From contig CM035162.1 in the NCBI GenBank assembly GCA_020205615.1, positions 41,220,464 through 41,284,463 of the forward strand: 64,000 bases of DNA. Direction: 5' to 3'. The notes under the pieces were generated by a model that did not search any database, had not been told where the DNA came from, and worked only from the letters and a program-made list of their open reading frames with translations. The translations under genes were made by a program, and so were the position numbers. Positions 34,249-45,769 of the stretch are shown in pieces. Numbering within the stretch: position 1 is the stretch's first letter; every line of letters starts with the position of its first letter. This DNA is from Panax quinquefolius. Taxonomy: Eukaryota > Streptophyta > Magnoliopsida > Apiales > Araliaceae.

Positions 34249-34996
34249 AGATGAACAACCCTATTATTTAGGGGTTGCGCTTAGTTTATACTTTGCGCTG
34301 AAATGTTTGTACACAATACATGTACGAAGGATTGATCCCCTAAGTACCTTGAAGTCATTATAGTCGTATGACTGTAAAAGTTAAAGTTGAAAGATTACTT
34401 ATAACTGTGGACAAGGTTCGTGGTCATTAGACCCTCAGTTGAATGCTTGCACTCTAAATTCTGAGATGAACAACTCTTTTATTAGAGGTTACGCTTAGTT
34501 ATACTTTGCGCTGAAATGTTTGTGCACAATACATGTACAATAGGTTGATAACCTAGAGTACTTGTGGAGGGTGTTTTCAGTCTTTGTGATTGATAAACAT
34601 TTTGCCAAAGAGGGTTTAAAGTGTGAAGAACCGGGGGTGAAGCACTATTAAACCTAGAGAATAGAGTTCATGGTCTTGTGACCCTCAACATGATTTGGAA
34701 TCTTTTAAATTCCTGAGTTATTCATACTACTTCCCAATTATTGAACAATTGTGGAAGGTTCTTGTTATTCTGCAAGATGGGAGGAGGGTGTTTCCAATCT
34801 TTGTGATTGATAAACATTCTACCAAAGAGGGTTTAAAGTGTGAAGAACCGGGGGTGAAGCACTATTAAACCTAGAGAAGAGTTCACGGTCTTATAACCCC
34901 TCAGTGTGATTTGGAATCTTTTAAATTCCTGAGTTATTCATACTACTTCCCAATTATTGAACAATTGTGGAAGGTTCTTGTTATTCTGCAAGATGG
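34249..34996. repeat. Two tandem duplications of 212 and about 218 bp
   Basis: The block starting AGATGAACAACCCTATT at 34249 returns as AGATGAACAACTCTTTT at about 34461. The block starting GGAGGGTGTTTTCAG at about 34566 returns as GGAGGGTGTTTCCAA at about 34785, including GAAGAACCGGGGGTGAAGC in both. The two copies of each pair differ at a few sites only. Confidence 0.8.
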
Positions 34997-35576
34997 AAGT
35001 GAAAAAGGAAAGTATTCCTTAGAACGAAGTGAGTCGTAGAATACGACACTGAATGATGAGTATGTTGAATAAGTGAGAAAATAGATTTTGAGGTGAGAAG
35101 GATATGAGTTATCAAAGAATAATGTGAAACTTTTAATAGAAAAGTTAATAATTGTAGAATGATCTTTATGGAAAGAAAGTGGGTATAGAAACCAAGGAAT
35201 GAATGAAGTATTAACGTAAAATCTATTTTGATAGATTGATGAATAAAATTTCAAGGACGAAATTCTTATACGAAAGGGTGAATGTAATATCCCGAGTGTT
35301 TATGTTAACGATCCTTAGAAAAGGAAATGAATGGGTTAAGAATATAATACTCAGAATATAATTGAGTTCAAGTGAAGGGTATGAAATGAAACCTAAAATT
35401 TGTTAAAGTAAGGAATATAGTAAGAAATATAAAACCTATATTTAGATAAAATGATGAAAGATTACTCTGAGTTAATTGTTTAATTTCTGTCTTCGATTCT
35501 GGCGATAGAATCTTTGTAAGTAGGGAAGATTGTAATGAATGAGTGGTTTGAGTTGTGATTCTGAGAACAGAATCCT

Positions 35577-35592
35577 TGTAAGGAGGGAATGA
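35577..35592 (+). promoter_or_regulatory. Polypurine tract before the 35593 LTR
   Basis: TAAGGAGGGAATGA lies directly upstream of the LTR start TGTAAC. A degenerate purine tract (AAGTAGGGAAGA) lies about 80 bp upstream. Each is preceded by a small dyad. Confidence 0.65.
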
Positions 35593-35977
35593 TGTAACAT
35601 TCCAGATTTTTTTAAATGTAAATTATAAATATTTATTGATTTATATAAATATTTATTGGATGTGTTTATTATTGGATAAATAATTGTTCAATTAGATTGA
35701 TTTGATTTAGTTAATTATTTAGTTGTTAAATAATTAATATGTGGATTGAGTTATGTGATTAAGTGAATTATTTAATAAATTGTTATTAAATAATGTATGA
35801 CAAATAACTATGTTATAAAGAGTTATTTAAATAAATTAAAGTAATTTTAATTTATTTTTCCAAACAAAGCTTAAATATATTAAGTCTTTAATTTTAAATT
35901 AGTTTGCCAAACAAAGCCCTATGGCTTTTGAATTTTTAAAATTTGATTTATTAGTAATATAAATTAAATTAAACAAA

Positions 35978-36009
<32 letters not shown>

Positions 36010-37001
36010 TAATTTGGTAACTGATAAATTGAATAGGGGTATTGAGTAGGCGTCGGTTTTGTTTTAAACGGGCGTGCGTTGGTTTTATTTTGTTTTTACG
36101 TAAAGAGTATTTGGGTTTTGGCTCAAGAGAAGAGAAAAGGAAGATTGCAGAAATTGAGAGAGAATGGAGTAAATTGAGAGGAAAAGGTCTCTGAAGTTGC
36201 AAGGTTGTCTATGACTAGCAAGGGTTAACCAAGAAAAAGAAGGGCACGTAAAGTGCAGATAACTGTAAGTTGTTAAACTATTATTGGTAAACAACGATCA
36301 AGGCAAGTCTTTCGGTTCCTATTTTCTATGTGGACTTGATGAACTGTTTTAAATTGCATGATATGTTATGCATGTTGAAATCATGAAATGTTAAAGTCAA
36401 TATATGACTGCATTGTTTTGGCTAAGTAATGATGATTGAGTAAGGAACTCAATCTTTATATTTGCTATGTGAATTAAAAGCATGTATGTCATGTTACTTT
36501 AATGAAATGTATATCGAGCATGTTATTATGTGCTATGTGATGCATGAAAACTGTTAGACTTTTGTGAAATTTGTCGAGCTCACTCTTGCAAATAACCACT
36601 TTTGCAGGTCAAGATTTTAAGGTAAAGATATGTGCTAAGTGAGTTATAGAGATCTATATTCACGAAGATTACTTATGTTTTCTGAGAAATGTATTTCATA
36701 TTTTGAACGTAACATGTTGTTGAATTGTAAGTTGAGCTATCCAATGTATATGGATATTTAGTTATGATGTAAGACTTTGTATAGTCATTTTGTTGTAACG
36801 ATTCATGATATAAGATTGAATCAAAGAGATGTAATGTAAAGGTTGCGATTCAGGGCAAGAAAGAAGGAAATGTATAAACGTTTTAATTATTCCGCAATTT
36901 TAGTATTTTTAATATCGAATAATGATGTTTTATTAGAGATTTAATGTATGGTTAACGACCGAAGTTGAGATTTAAATTGTATGAATTTTGGGGTCGTTAC
37001 A
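35593..37001 (+). repeat. LTR (1409 bp), TGTAAC to GTTACA
   Basis: The ends are perfect 6-bp inverted repeats, TGTAAC and GTTACA. A polypurine tract stands before the start. A (TA)n tract lies at 35981-36009. After 37001 the AT-rich array resumes exactly, so 37001 is the right end of the whole composite insertion. It is a 3' LTR by position. Its family differs from that of the LTRs on the left. Confidence 0.8.
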
Positions 37002-39030
37002 CAGTTTAGATAGGTAGTGATTTTGTTATTTTGTTATATTTGTGTATTATAATATTATACCATACATGTATGATATAATGTATGGTATAATTATGAATGG
37101 TATAATATTAGAAAAATAGTGATTTTAGGATATAATAATTATGTTTAGAAAATCGGTAGATTTTGGGGATTATAAAATCAACATAGTAAGTTATGAATGA
37201 TATTATTTGTTATTTTAATTTTATTTTAAATGTTTTAAAGCTCAGATAATATTATGTTGTAAAATAATTATAAATGGTATGATATTATTTTGTATTTATA
37301 GAGAGAAAATTAGGTTAAATAATGGAGAGTAATGATAATAGCTCAAGAATTAATGATAATATCATAAAGTATTGAATTTAGGAGATAATAATTAAATTAG
37401 AAAGGATAATATCGTAAGCAGTTGACATTACTAAAATAATTTAGATTTGTCTTGATTTAGGGGTTATAAATTTAAAATATTAATTTGGGATTAAAAAGTA
37501 GTGATTTTAAGATATAATAATTAAATTAATAATGATAATATTAGAACGATTAACATTATCGAGCAGGTTTAGATTTGTCTTGATTTATGGGATTATAAAA
37601 TCAAAATATTAAGGTGGGATTAAAAAGTAGTGATTTTAAGAGATAATAATTAAGTAGCGAAAATATAAAAACCGTTTAGATTGAAAAAAAGTAGTTATTT
37701 AGGGATTATAAAATCAACATAGTAAGTTAGGATTGATATTATTAATTATTTTAATTTTATTTTAAAATGTATAATATTATGTTGTAATATAATTATAAAT
37801 GATATAATATTATGTTGTAATATAATTTAATTAGTAATGATAATATTCGCATACAGTTTAGATAGGTAATAATTTTATTATTTTGTTATATATTGTGTAT
37901 TATAATATTATACCATACATGTATGATATAATGTATGGTATAATTATGAATGGTATAATATTAAAAAAATAGTGATTTTAGGATATAATAATTATGTTTA
38001 GAAAAGTAGTGGATTTTGGAGATTATAAAATCAACATAGTAAGTTATGATTGATAATATTTGTTATTTTAATTTTGTTTTAAATTTTTAAAGCTGTATAA
38101 TATTATGTTGTAATATAATTATAAATGGTATAATATTATGTTGTATTTATACGGAGAAAATTAGGTTAAATAACGGAGAGTAATGATAATAGCTCGGTAA
38201 TTAATGATAACATCATAAAGTAGTGATTTTAGGAGAAAATAATTAAATTAGTATTGATAATATTAGAACAGTTAACATTATCAGAACAGATTAGATTTGT
38301 AGTGATTTATGGGATTATAAAATCAAAATATTAATGTGGGATTAAAATTAGTGATCTTAGGAGATAATAATTGAGTAACGATAATATAAAAACTAGAGTA
38401 ATGGGTGAACATATTAAATTATAAAATCAACATAGTAAGTTATGATTGATATTATTTGACCTGTACTTAGCTTGTAAATTTAATGGCGGATCGGAGGTTG
38501 TGAATATATATGGCTGGTTGCCGCTGCTAGCTGTTCTTACAGCTTTTATGATTGATAATATTTGTTATTTTAATTTTGTTTTAAATTTTTTAAACTGTAT
38601 AATATTATGTTGTAATATAATTATAAATGGTATAATAGTATGTTGTATTTATAGGGAGAAAAATAGGTTAAATAACGGAGAGTAATGATAATAGCTCAAG
38701 AATTAATGATAATATCATAAAGTAGTGATTTTAGGAGATAAAAATAAATTAGAAAGGATAATATCAGAACAGTTGACATTACCAAAACAGTTTACATTTG
38801 TAGTGATTTAGGGGATTATAAATTCAAAATATTAATTTGGGATTAAAAAAGTAGTAATTTTAAGAGATAATAATTAAATTAGTAATGATAATATTCGAAC
38901 ACTTAACATTATCAGAACAGATTAGATTAGATTTGTAGTGATTTATGAGATTATAAAATCAAAATATTAATTGGGGATTAAAATTAGTGATCTTAGGAGA
39001 TAATAATTCAGTAACGATAATATAAAAATT
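37002..39030. repeat. AT-rich tandem array, right part
   Basis: Continues the 13857-15287 array. Unit starts (GAAAATTAGGTTAAATAA) are near 37304, 38156 and 38653, giving spacings of about 850 and 500 bp. The last unit is shortened, and a more GC-rich piece of about 90 bp at 38457-38550 (GCGGATCGGAGG, GCCGCTGCTAGCTG) breaks it. Confidence 0.8.
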
Positions 39031-39330
39031 GGACCAATGGATGAGCACATTAATTAGGTAGGACAAGTGTTACAATTTGGGAGTGATAAATGCCATGCAA
39101 TGGTGTTATGTACTACAATTTAGTATATTTAATAGATTTCCTTCTTAGTATGTCATATACATCAATCCTTATATATAAATACAGCACAAAACTCAATTTC
39201 AAATCAATTGAAAAATTCACCGAGTCAACTCTTAATCAATTTGAGTCAATTTACTGAGTTATTCACCGAGTTGTCTAATCTCTTCCTCTTCTCCTCCTCC
39301 TCATAACTTCAGTTTCTTCCCCGCGAAATC
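39031..39330 (+). promoter_or_regulatory. Putative promoter and start of a leader exon
   Basis: A TATA-like stretch (CTTATATATAAATACAG at about 39168-39184) is followed by a CT-rich, ATG-poor stretch, which is what a plant core promoter plus 5' UTR looks like. It contains three copies of an ACCGAGT/ACTGAGT phrase (39219-39275). I infer transcription to the right. No coding start is seen here. Confidence 0.45.
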
Positions 39331-39931
39331 GATTCCGCTCGCTTTTTCTTTTGTTCCACCTCTCTTCCTCTTACTCTTCAACTTCCACAGAGTTCCACTT
39401 TCCCCTCTCCCTCATTCACTTCTTCCACTTCTATATATATATCTGTATATTCGTAGGTTTATGTGGATTTATTGGCTTTATATTATGTTAAAATTTACTC
39501 TTTTGTTACAGATCTGACATCCTTAATTCGTCCCTCTCTTTCCTGAACCACAGATTTCGGTTTTGTAGGCTCAAAATCGGTCGATCGATCCAATTTATTC
39601 GATTTCAAGAACATATCAGGTAATTGATGATTATTTCCTTTGTTTTACTGAAATTTTTTGATTTAATTTGTAGGGTTTTTTGATTCGATTTATTTGATTT
39701 TGAGAACAAATCAGGTAATTGTTGATTATTTCCTTTGTTTTATTGAAATTTTTTTGAGGTTTTCCTTTTTATTTTTGAATGAAATTTAGTTTTAGTTTTT
39801 GAAGAAATTTAACTTTTTTGTTGGTGAATTCTGAAATTATAAATAATCATCTATAAAGAAGTTCTATTTTGTCAATATTTTATTCTATCCTTACTCTACT
39901 CTTTATACATGCAACATTAAGACCCGACATG
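39331..39931 (+). repeat. Leader/intron segment, duplication copy 1
   Basis: A pyrimidine-rich leader with TTTTGTTCCACC, then a (TA) tract, CGATCGATCCAATTTATT, and a possible splice donor CATATCAG/GTAATTG at about 39618. The whole 0.6-kb piece recurs at 41039-41724. Confidence 0.8.
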
Positions 39932-41038
39932 CTGAATATGAATTACTTGGTCATTATTGTTAGACTTATAATTTTTGTCTTTCTTTAGCGAGATGCCCTT
40001 TTGAGAAAGAAGCATAACATACATATATTTGGTAAAAATGTTCCATCTCTTCTTCAAAATTTTGTAGAGTTAAGATCAAGGTACTCTTGGATTTATTTCC
40101 CTGCTGTTTAAATGAGCTATATATCTTTTATGGTATTGTCATGGATGATGAATCTTGGTTTAAACTTAATTTTATTTTTGCTCTATATTAAGTGTTATTT
40201 TATCAGGATAATAGTTAGAAAAAATATTCTGTTACTTATTTACATCATCTTTCAGAATTGACACACTTTAGGCACCCACATTCTGTACCCCAAGGTAACA
40301 AGAAAAGACTAGCATGATCTCACTCTTTTAGTGTCCCCTTTTAAGTAATTGAAAAATCACATATTGCCCGAGCAATTCCAGGAACTTATCTAACTTTGAA
40401 TTTCTTATATAACTTAAGATATATTCTCAACATCTTATATAAATTTCAATTTCACTGACTTCCTCACTCTCGGAGCATTTATTTTTTAGATATTAATTGT
40501 AGAGTTTTCCCATATTGTAGTACTTTAATAGAATACATACATAGTTACATACAGACGCAAACATACTTGGTACACACTGCATAATGTGTGATGGCAATGT
40601 TTCTGGATTCCTCTATTGTCCTTAATCTTCCTTTGAATGGCCTCTTTTCCAAATTACTAGACATTCTCATCAGATTCCATCAGTCAAAAGTAACTGAACA
40701 AATTTCTCAGAAGAAAATGTTGTATCCATTGTGGCTTGAATCTGGAAACGAATAGAATATTGATAAACCAGAATGATGCTATGGCCACCCTGAAACATGG
40801 AGTTTAAATTGTGAATGCATAGTTGTTTTTTTGTTGTCATATGACTGAATATTTATTCCAAGGACTTTAGGCTTACATTTAACATTTCTCAACTTCTTTC
40901 AGTTATTTCTAAAGTTGAAGTTATCAAATAAATACATTTCTGTTCAATTTTTGTTTTATCTCTGCCTTTTTTTTTTTTCTGCATCTCTATTTTGTACATA
41001 TTAATTATTTGTCATGTATCTTTGGGTGATGAAAGAAC
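39932..41038. other. Probable intron or spacer between the two leader copies
   Basis: AT-rich sequence with no open frame of note, no repeat and no RNA gene that I recognise. The poly-T at 40967-40979 precedes the second leader copy. Confidence 0.5.
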
Positions 41039-41724
41039 GATTCCCCTCACCTTTTCTTTTGTTCCACCCCTCTTCCTCTTACTCTTCAACTTCCACTTCC
41101 ACAGAGTTCCACTTTCCCCTCTCCCTCTTTCACTTCTTCCACTTCTATATATATATATATATATATATGTATATTCGTAGGTTTATGTGGATTTATTGGA
41201 TTATGTTAAAATTTACTCTTTTGTTATAGATCTGACATCTTTCGTCCCTCTCTTTCCCGAACCACACTCGATTTCGGTTTTGTGGGCTCAAAATCGGTCG
41301 ATCGATCCAATTTATTTGATTTCAAGAACATATCAAGTAATTGATGATTATTTCCTTTGTTTTATTGAAATTTTTTGATTTAATTTATTTATTCGATTTC
41401 AAGAACATATCAAGTAATTGATGATTATTTTCATTATTTTATTGAAATTTTTTGATTTAATTTGTAGAGTTTTTCGATCCAATTTATTTGATTTTGAGAA
41501 CAAAATAGGTAATTGTTGATTATTTCCTTTGTTTTATTGAAATTTTTTTGAGGTTTTCCTTTTTATTTTTGAATGAAATTTAGTTTTAGTTTTTGAAGAA
41601 ATTTAACTTTTTTGTTGGTGAATTCTGAAATTACAAATAATCATCTCTGAAGAAGTTCTGGTTTTTAATGCTTTATTCTATCCTTACTCTACTATTTATA
41701 CATGCAACATTAAGACCCGACATG
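41039..41724 (+). repeat. Leader/intron segment, duplication copy 2
   Basis: Second copy of 39331-39931, about 1.7 kb downstream. It has a longer (TA)n tract (41147-41168) and an extra internal repeat of the ATTTCAAGAACATATCAAG piece at about 41320 and 41397. It ends at the shared phrase AAGACCCGACATG, after which the copies diverge. Confidence 0.8.
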
Positions 41725-41851
41725 TTGATGTGGGCATTGGACTTTTGTGTTAATTTGAAAAAAATAATGTTCAACTGCTTCCTTTCCTTCTTAAACTCAA
41801 ATAATAATCTGGCTTTTTAGGAACTTAAAAGCGTCACTGTATTGAAAAGGA

Positions 41852-42033
41852 TTCTTGCTCCAATTGTCTATCTTGCCAGATGGAACACTTACCCATGATA
41901 GTTCTTATGTTGGGGAAAATGCATGGGATGATGAAGTTGAGACTTCACAGGACGATGTAAAAAGATACTGTAAACCAGGATGGGAGGTTGAATACAGTAG
42001 AAAAGAAGCCTATACAAGATTTGGGAATCTCAG
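41852..42033 (+). CDS. Orphan exon of an unrecognised host gene
   Basis: An open frame with non-repetitive, charged protein content, reading DGTLTHDSSYVGENAWDD and then KPGWEVEYSRKEAYTRFGNL. It ends exactly at a good donor, AATCTCAG/GTTAGT at 42033/42034. Codon and residue composition look like real protein, unlike the surroundings. The upstream acceptor is unclear, since several AGs at 41820-41850 are possible. No family is recognised. The downstream exon candidates are not in a compatible phase, so exons are missing or the gene is broken. Confidence 0.45.
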
Positions 42034-43417
42034 GTTAGTTTTTGAGAGTGGGTTTTGCTCTTAACTTTATGTGATTTTTTTTTTTGTCTATTTGACCATA
42101 TATTAGTAGTAATAAACTATTACTGACTGTAAAAGATGAACACCACAACCTATGCCATTTCATAATCTCAGTACATTGGTATTGGAAAGATTAATAGGTA
42201 AAATTATTTTGGTCATTCACTTTTTTTCTTTAATGTTATATCTAGCATATAAAATGGGATTATGATCTTGAGAAACTTTTCAAATTGGCAAGCGAATAGT
42301 TGATTTTATATTTGGCCGAGCAAGATCATTCAACAAGGTATGTACCAACCATAATCAAACTTTTGCAAAGTTTTAATTTATTCTTAGTGATCTTATTTGT
42401 TTATGAAGTCTGCTTGGGATATAGTTTGAAAAATTAGTCGAGCTATTTATTCATTTAAAGAGCGATAACTTATACTATAATTGAAAGTGGAGGGCAGATA
42501 TTTATGAAGACCATTGATATTGTTGACAAGGAGGGTATTCCCTTGCATTGTGTGCTTCTTTTACAAATAATGTTAACTACTGTTGTTTTTTTCAATTCTG
42601 TTTTTAGCAATTACAGTTAAATATTGTTTACCATTTATGAGATGGTGGAGTTTGTTTCAATTATAGCATTTTCTCTGTCAATTGTTTGTTATTTGTCTTG
42701 GATTGATCTTCATTCTCAGTCTAGAGCTTGGAAAACTTGAGAAAAGAAAAATATAAGTTTATTGGAGCCTTTTTAATTATTTTTTACACTAAATTTTAGC
42801 ATTGTTCTAATATTAGATAAAATGCCCGGAACTATAGACCAATGGTACTACCATATGATTGCAACCCAACTTGAATTCATTACAACGAAGAAAAGAAATG
42901 GGGGGAAAATAAAAAATGATACAAGTGATCTAATGCTACATTTCCCTTGGCAGTATGGCTAATTGGCTATGATGCTACTTGCAATTTCATGAAGACCTCA
43001 AAACTCTCAAAAATTATCAGAATACACTTCTAGCATTTGGTTTCATCAGCGCCTTAAGAAGTTTGTACGTCCACTGATCTAGCATTCCTGTCAAGTAACA
43101 ATGTATGTGTGGGGTTTTGTAGATTTAGTTCTCAATTTCACACTTTTCTTTCCTTAACCAACTTCCTACGTCTGATGCAAATATTTCATCAATTTTTGGA
43201 GTTATAATTGTTACTTACTTCGTCTGACTTAATTCATTTTAAATGTTTGAAATAATGCCATATAGAGTTTTGATTGTGTGCATTAGTTATGATTTTTACA
43301 AGTTGCAATATATGTAGAGATTTACACAGGAATTCAATTTAAAGTAAGATTAGGGTTGTTACACTCCCACTTTAAATACAAAGCTGTACATTATTTTTAA
43401 ATACAAAATTGTACAAA
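42034..43417. other. Intron-like sequence between orphan exons
   Basis: AT-rich. Short protein-like phrases occur, such as WDYDLEKLFKLASE near 42257 and KTIDIVDKEGIPLHCVLL near 42507, which could be decayed exons, but no splice-supported exon can be defined. Confidence 0.35.
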
Positions 43418-43611
43418 GCAAGGTAACTTGAAGGCTGATCGAAGTGAAATTGTTTGGGATATGGAAAGGCTAGGGAACCTCTCGCTGCTATCCGGGAAGA
43501 AGCTCATTTTTGCATTTGATGGAACATGCACTGAAGCTTTTCGAGCATCTGGAACCATGTCAATGCTCAATGTAGTTGATCCAGTATCTGCTGCTGCTTC
43601 TCCTATTGGAG
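43418..43611 (+). CDS. Orphan exon, unrecognised gene
   Basis: The frame reads GNLKADRSEIVWDMERLGNL, then LLSGKKLIFAFDGTCTEAF and MSMLNVVDPVSAAASPIG, ending at the donor ATTGGAG/GTAACT (43611/43612). The next exon at 43789 continues in phase across a split Gly codon, which supports a real exon pair. The acceptor is probably the AG at 43417-43418 or close by. I do not recognise the family. Confidence 0.5.
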
Positions 43612-43788
43612 GTAACTCTATCTTTGTACTTTTACCTAACAAGGGGACAACTTCTATTTAGAATTCTATTTATTCCTTCTGTTTCACTACGTTTCATTCT
43701 TTTTATGATATTGCCAATATTTTTACTTATATTTTTTTCACAGTACAATGATGACTCTGGATTTGATAGTAACTTTTATCCTTCCCAG

Positions 43789-43898
43789 GTATACCACGCT
43801 TTGGACGTCTTCATGGTGATATTTATGTCTGTAAGCAATGTGTTATTGGTGATGGCATTGGTACAGTTGGTGGGATGGCTGACCTTTTGTTTTGGTAG
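43789..43898 (+). CDS. Last orphan exon, unrecognised gene
   Basis: The acceptor CTTCCCAG/GT is at 43788/43789. Joined to the previous exon it reads GIPRFGRLHGDIYVCKQC, then VIGDGIGTVGGMADLLFW and a TAG at 43896-43898. A further donor (TTTTG/GTAGAT, about 43894) is possible, so the stop may not be the true end. The protein is unknown to me. The phase match is the main evidence. Confidence 0.45.
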
Positions 43899-43929
43899 AT
43901 GTTTTTTTGGTTTATGTATGGTTGGGTAG

Positions 43930-44851
43930 TGCATTTTAAGTGTTTGATACAATGAGTCTGATAAAATATTTATGGATAGATATGCTCACAACGTTGCCTG
44001 TAAGGAACAATGTTAGAGAACGCGTAGAGATGTTAATGAAAGAGAGGATTGTAACAAGCTTAGGTGTGTTCATTATCAACAATTTGTTTTGAATTCGTTG
44101 ACAAGTTTACATCATGCAACATAACTAATTATAGTCGCGACTACATGTAAGAAATTTATGTAAAAAGCAAATATATGTCATGTGTTTGTCTTTGTTTCCA
44201 ATAATAATTCTATGCTTTGTTGTGGTGCTCAAAGTTCATGAATCATATTCCTTAAATTATTTGCAAGAGTATGAATTTTTTTCCCTTATATATCATGAGA
44301 CATACTTCAATGTTGAAAGTACTATTAAACATGTGCTATGAATGAATTTATGTCTCCTTAAAAGACTGTATTTTGTTGTCTTTACTTAATTTTGATGAAT
44401 TTTTTTTAGGAAAGTGAATCTCTTAATTTTATGATAAAGTAATTCAACTAATTTTACATTAAGTGTGTACTTCGAGTTTTTTTTGACATAAATATCGAAC
44501 AAATTATTAAATTCATTCTTTCAAACCAAATTTCGCATATGGCACAATTTTTTAGCTTACTAACTAGTATGTACAATTACACAACTCTATTGTCTTTGGT
44601 TCCTAATTCATATTGAAAATTAGACAGAGATACATTTTTTTAAAAAAAATTTATAAAGTGATCTGCCTTAATTTGTTAGTATTATTTTGTTACTACTAAT
44701 ATACTCTACAATTCCCATTTGTTGTCCTATTATACAAGTTTATATTTTCTCTTATTTGATTATATATCTTAATTTTAATTTGAGGGTACTAACTCATTGT
44801 AATTTTTTTTGCCCTTAGGTAGAATTTACGGATATTGACCTTTATGTATTA
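43930..44851. other. Intergenic AT-rich sequence
   Basis: No convincing exon, repeat or RNA gene is seen. Confidence 0.5.
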
Positions 44852-45097
44852 CTCTCTTCATTTCAAAATTAGAGATACATTTTAACTTATTTAAGTCCAT
44901 TCACATCAAAATTGATATGAAGTTATTTAGTTTTAATACAAGCAAATATAACAATTATAAATTAACTATAACGCATCTACTAATTATCACATTTGTTGTT
45001 TCCAAAATTTGAACGAAATTATATCAATTTTGAGTTTTAAAATTTCATAAATTAATTTTAAAAAAATTAAAATGTATCTCTAATTTAGAATGGGACC
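44852..45097. mobile_element. Stowaway-like MITE (246 bp)
   Basis: The left end CTCTCTTCATTTCAAAATTA and the reverse complement of the right end (GGTCCCATTCTAAATTA) share a TTAGAGATACATTTTA arm, and both are flanked by TA (44850-44851 and 45098-45099). A CTCYYTY-type end, TA target and this size fit Stowaway (Tc1/mariner-derived) MITEs. No coding capacity. Confidence 0.7.
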
Positions 45098-45429
45098 TAC
45101 TAGTAATTAATATTTATAATGGCATCCAACAAAGATTAGATTATTAATTTTTTATTCTCTTTAAAATGTACAGTGTAGTAGTTGACAAAAGAGTAGTAGA
45201 TCACCCCCTAATTTATTTCAAGTTCGCCTGATGATGGCTTGGCCCGAGACCATCAAGCAACCTTGACCCAAATAAAATTGTACTCCCCTTTTACAATTCG
45301 CACTTCATCTACTTTTTCAATTTCATTACAATTTCCCCCTCTCTCTCCTATCTTCTCAGACGGATTTCTCTAATCTCACCCCGGCTTGTAAGTTCAATCT
45401 TGTTGAGAGTCTTCGCTCCAAGTTCTCTT

Positions 45430-45769
45430 GATCTTCTAGCATGGGCAGACATATCAATAGAAGTTTGCATGCTTGGGTGAAGTGATGACCCACCATTAGT
45501 GAATGCAGGTAAACTAGAGCCTATAGACTGGTGCATATACTCTGGTTTCATAGCAGTTCCGGTTCGTTCTGGTGCATAGCTATCTGTGTTTTGACAGTGC
45601 ACCAAAACACAGATTGCTATGCACCAGAACGAACCGGAACTGCTATGAAACCAGAGTATATGCACCAGTCTATATATAGGCTCTAGTTTACCTGCATTCA
45701 CTAATGGTGGGTCATCGCTTGACCCAAGCATGCAAACTTCTGTTGATATGTCTGCCCATGCTAGAAGAA
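45430..45769. repeat. Long near-perfect hairpin (arms about 165 bp, loop 9 bp)
   Basis: The left arm 45430-45593 and the right arm 45603-45769 are reverse complements with only a few changes, including a 4-bp TATA insertion in the right arm near 45670. The loop is ACAGTGCAC. Both arms carry the same protein-like frame (CYAPERTGTAMKPEYMHQS on the + strand right arm and its partner on the - strand left arm), so it is an inverted duplication of a gene piece. Transcription through it would give a long double-stranded RNA stem. Confidence 0.85.

Larger units (their letters stand above)
33924..35592 (+). mobile_element. 3' internal remnant of a third LTR element
   Basis: Non-coding sequence unrelated to the flanking LTRs. 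It contains two tandem duplications (34249-34560 and 34566-34996). It also has the phrase TTTCAAGGACGAAATTC at about 35249-35265, which is typical of the end of gypsy pol before the polypurine tract, and a second purine tract at 35577-35592. Its 5' part is missing. A TGTAATATCCCG at 35283 may be the start of an older LTR fragment. Confidence 0.6.

Noticed and set aside
34943..35254. 103-codon frame on the - strand
   Set aside because: AT-rich antisense reading of a degraded element with no domain.
35283..35592. A complete small LTR from TGTAATATCCC at 35283 to before TGTAAC at 35593
   Set aside because: No CA end or matching partner could be found. It may be an old fragment but is not supported as a separate LTR.
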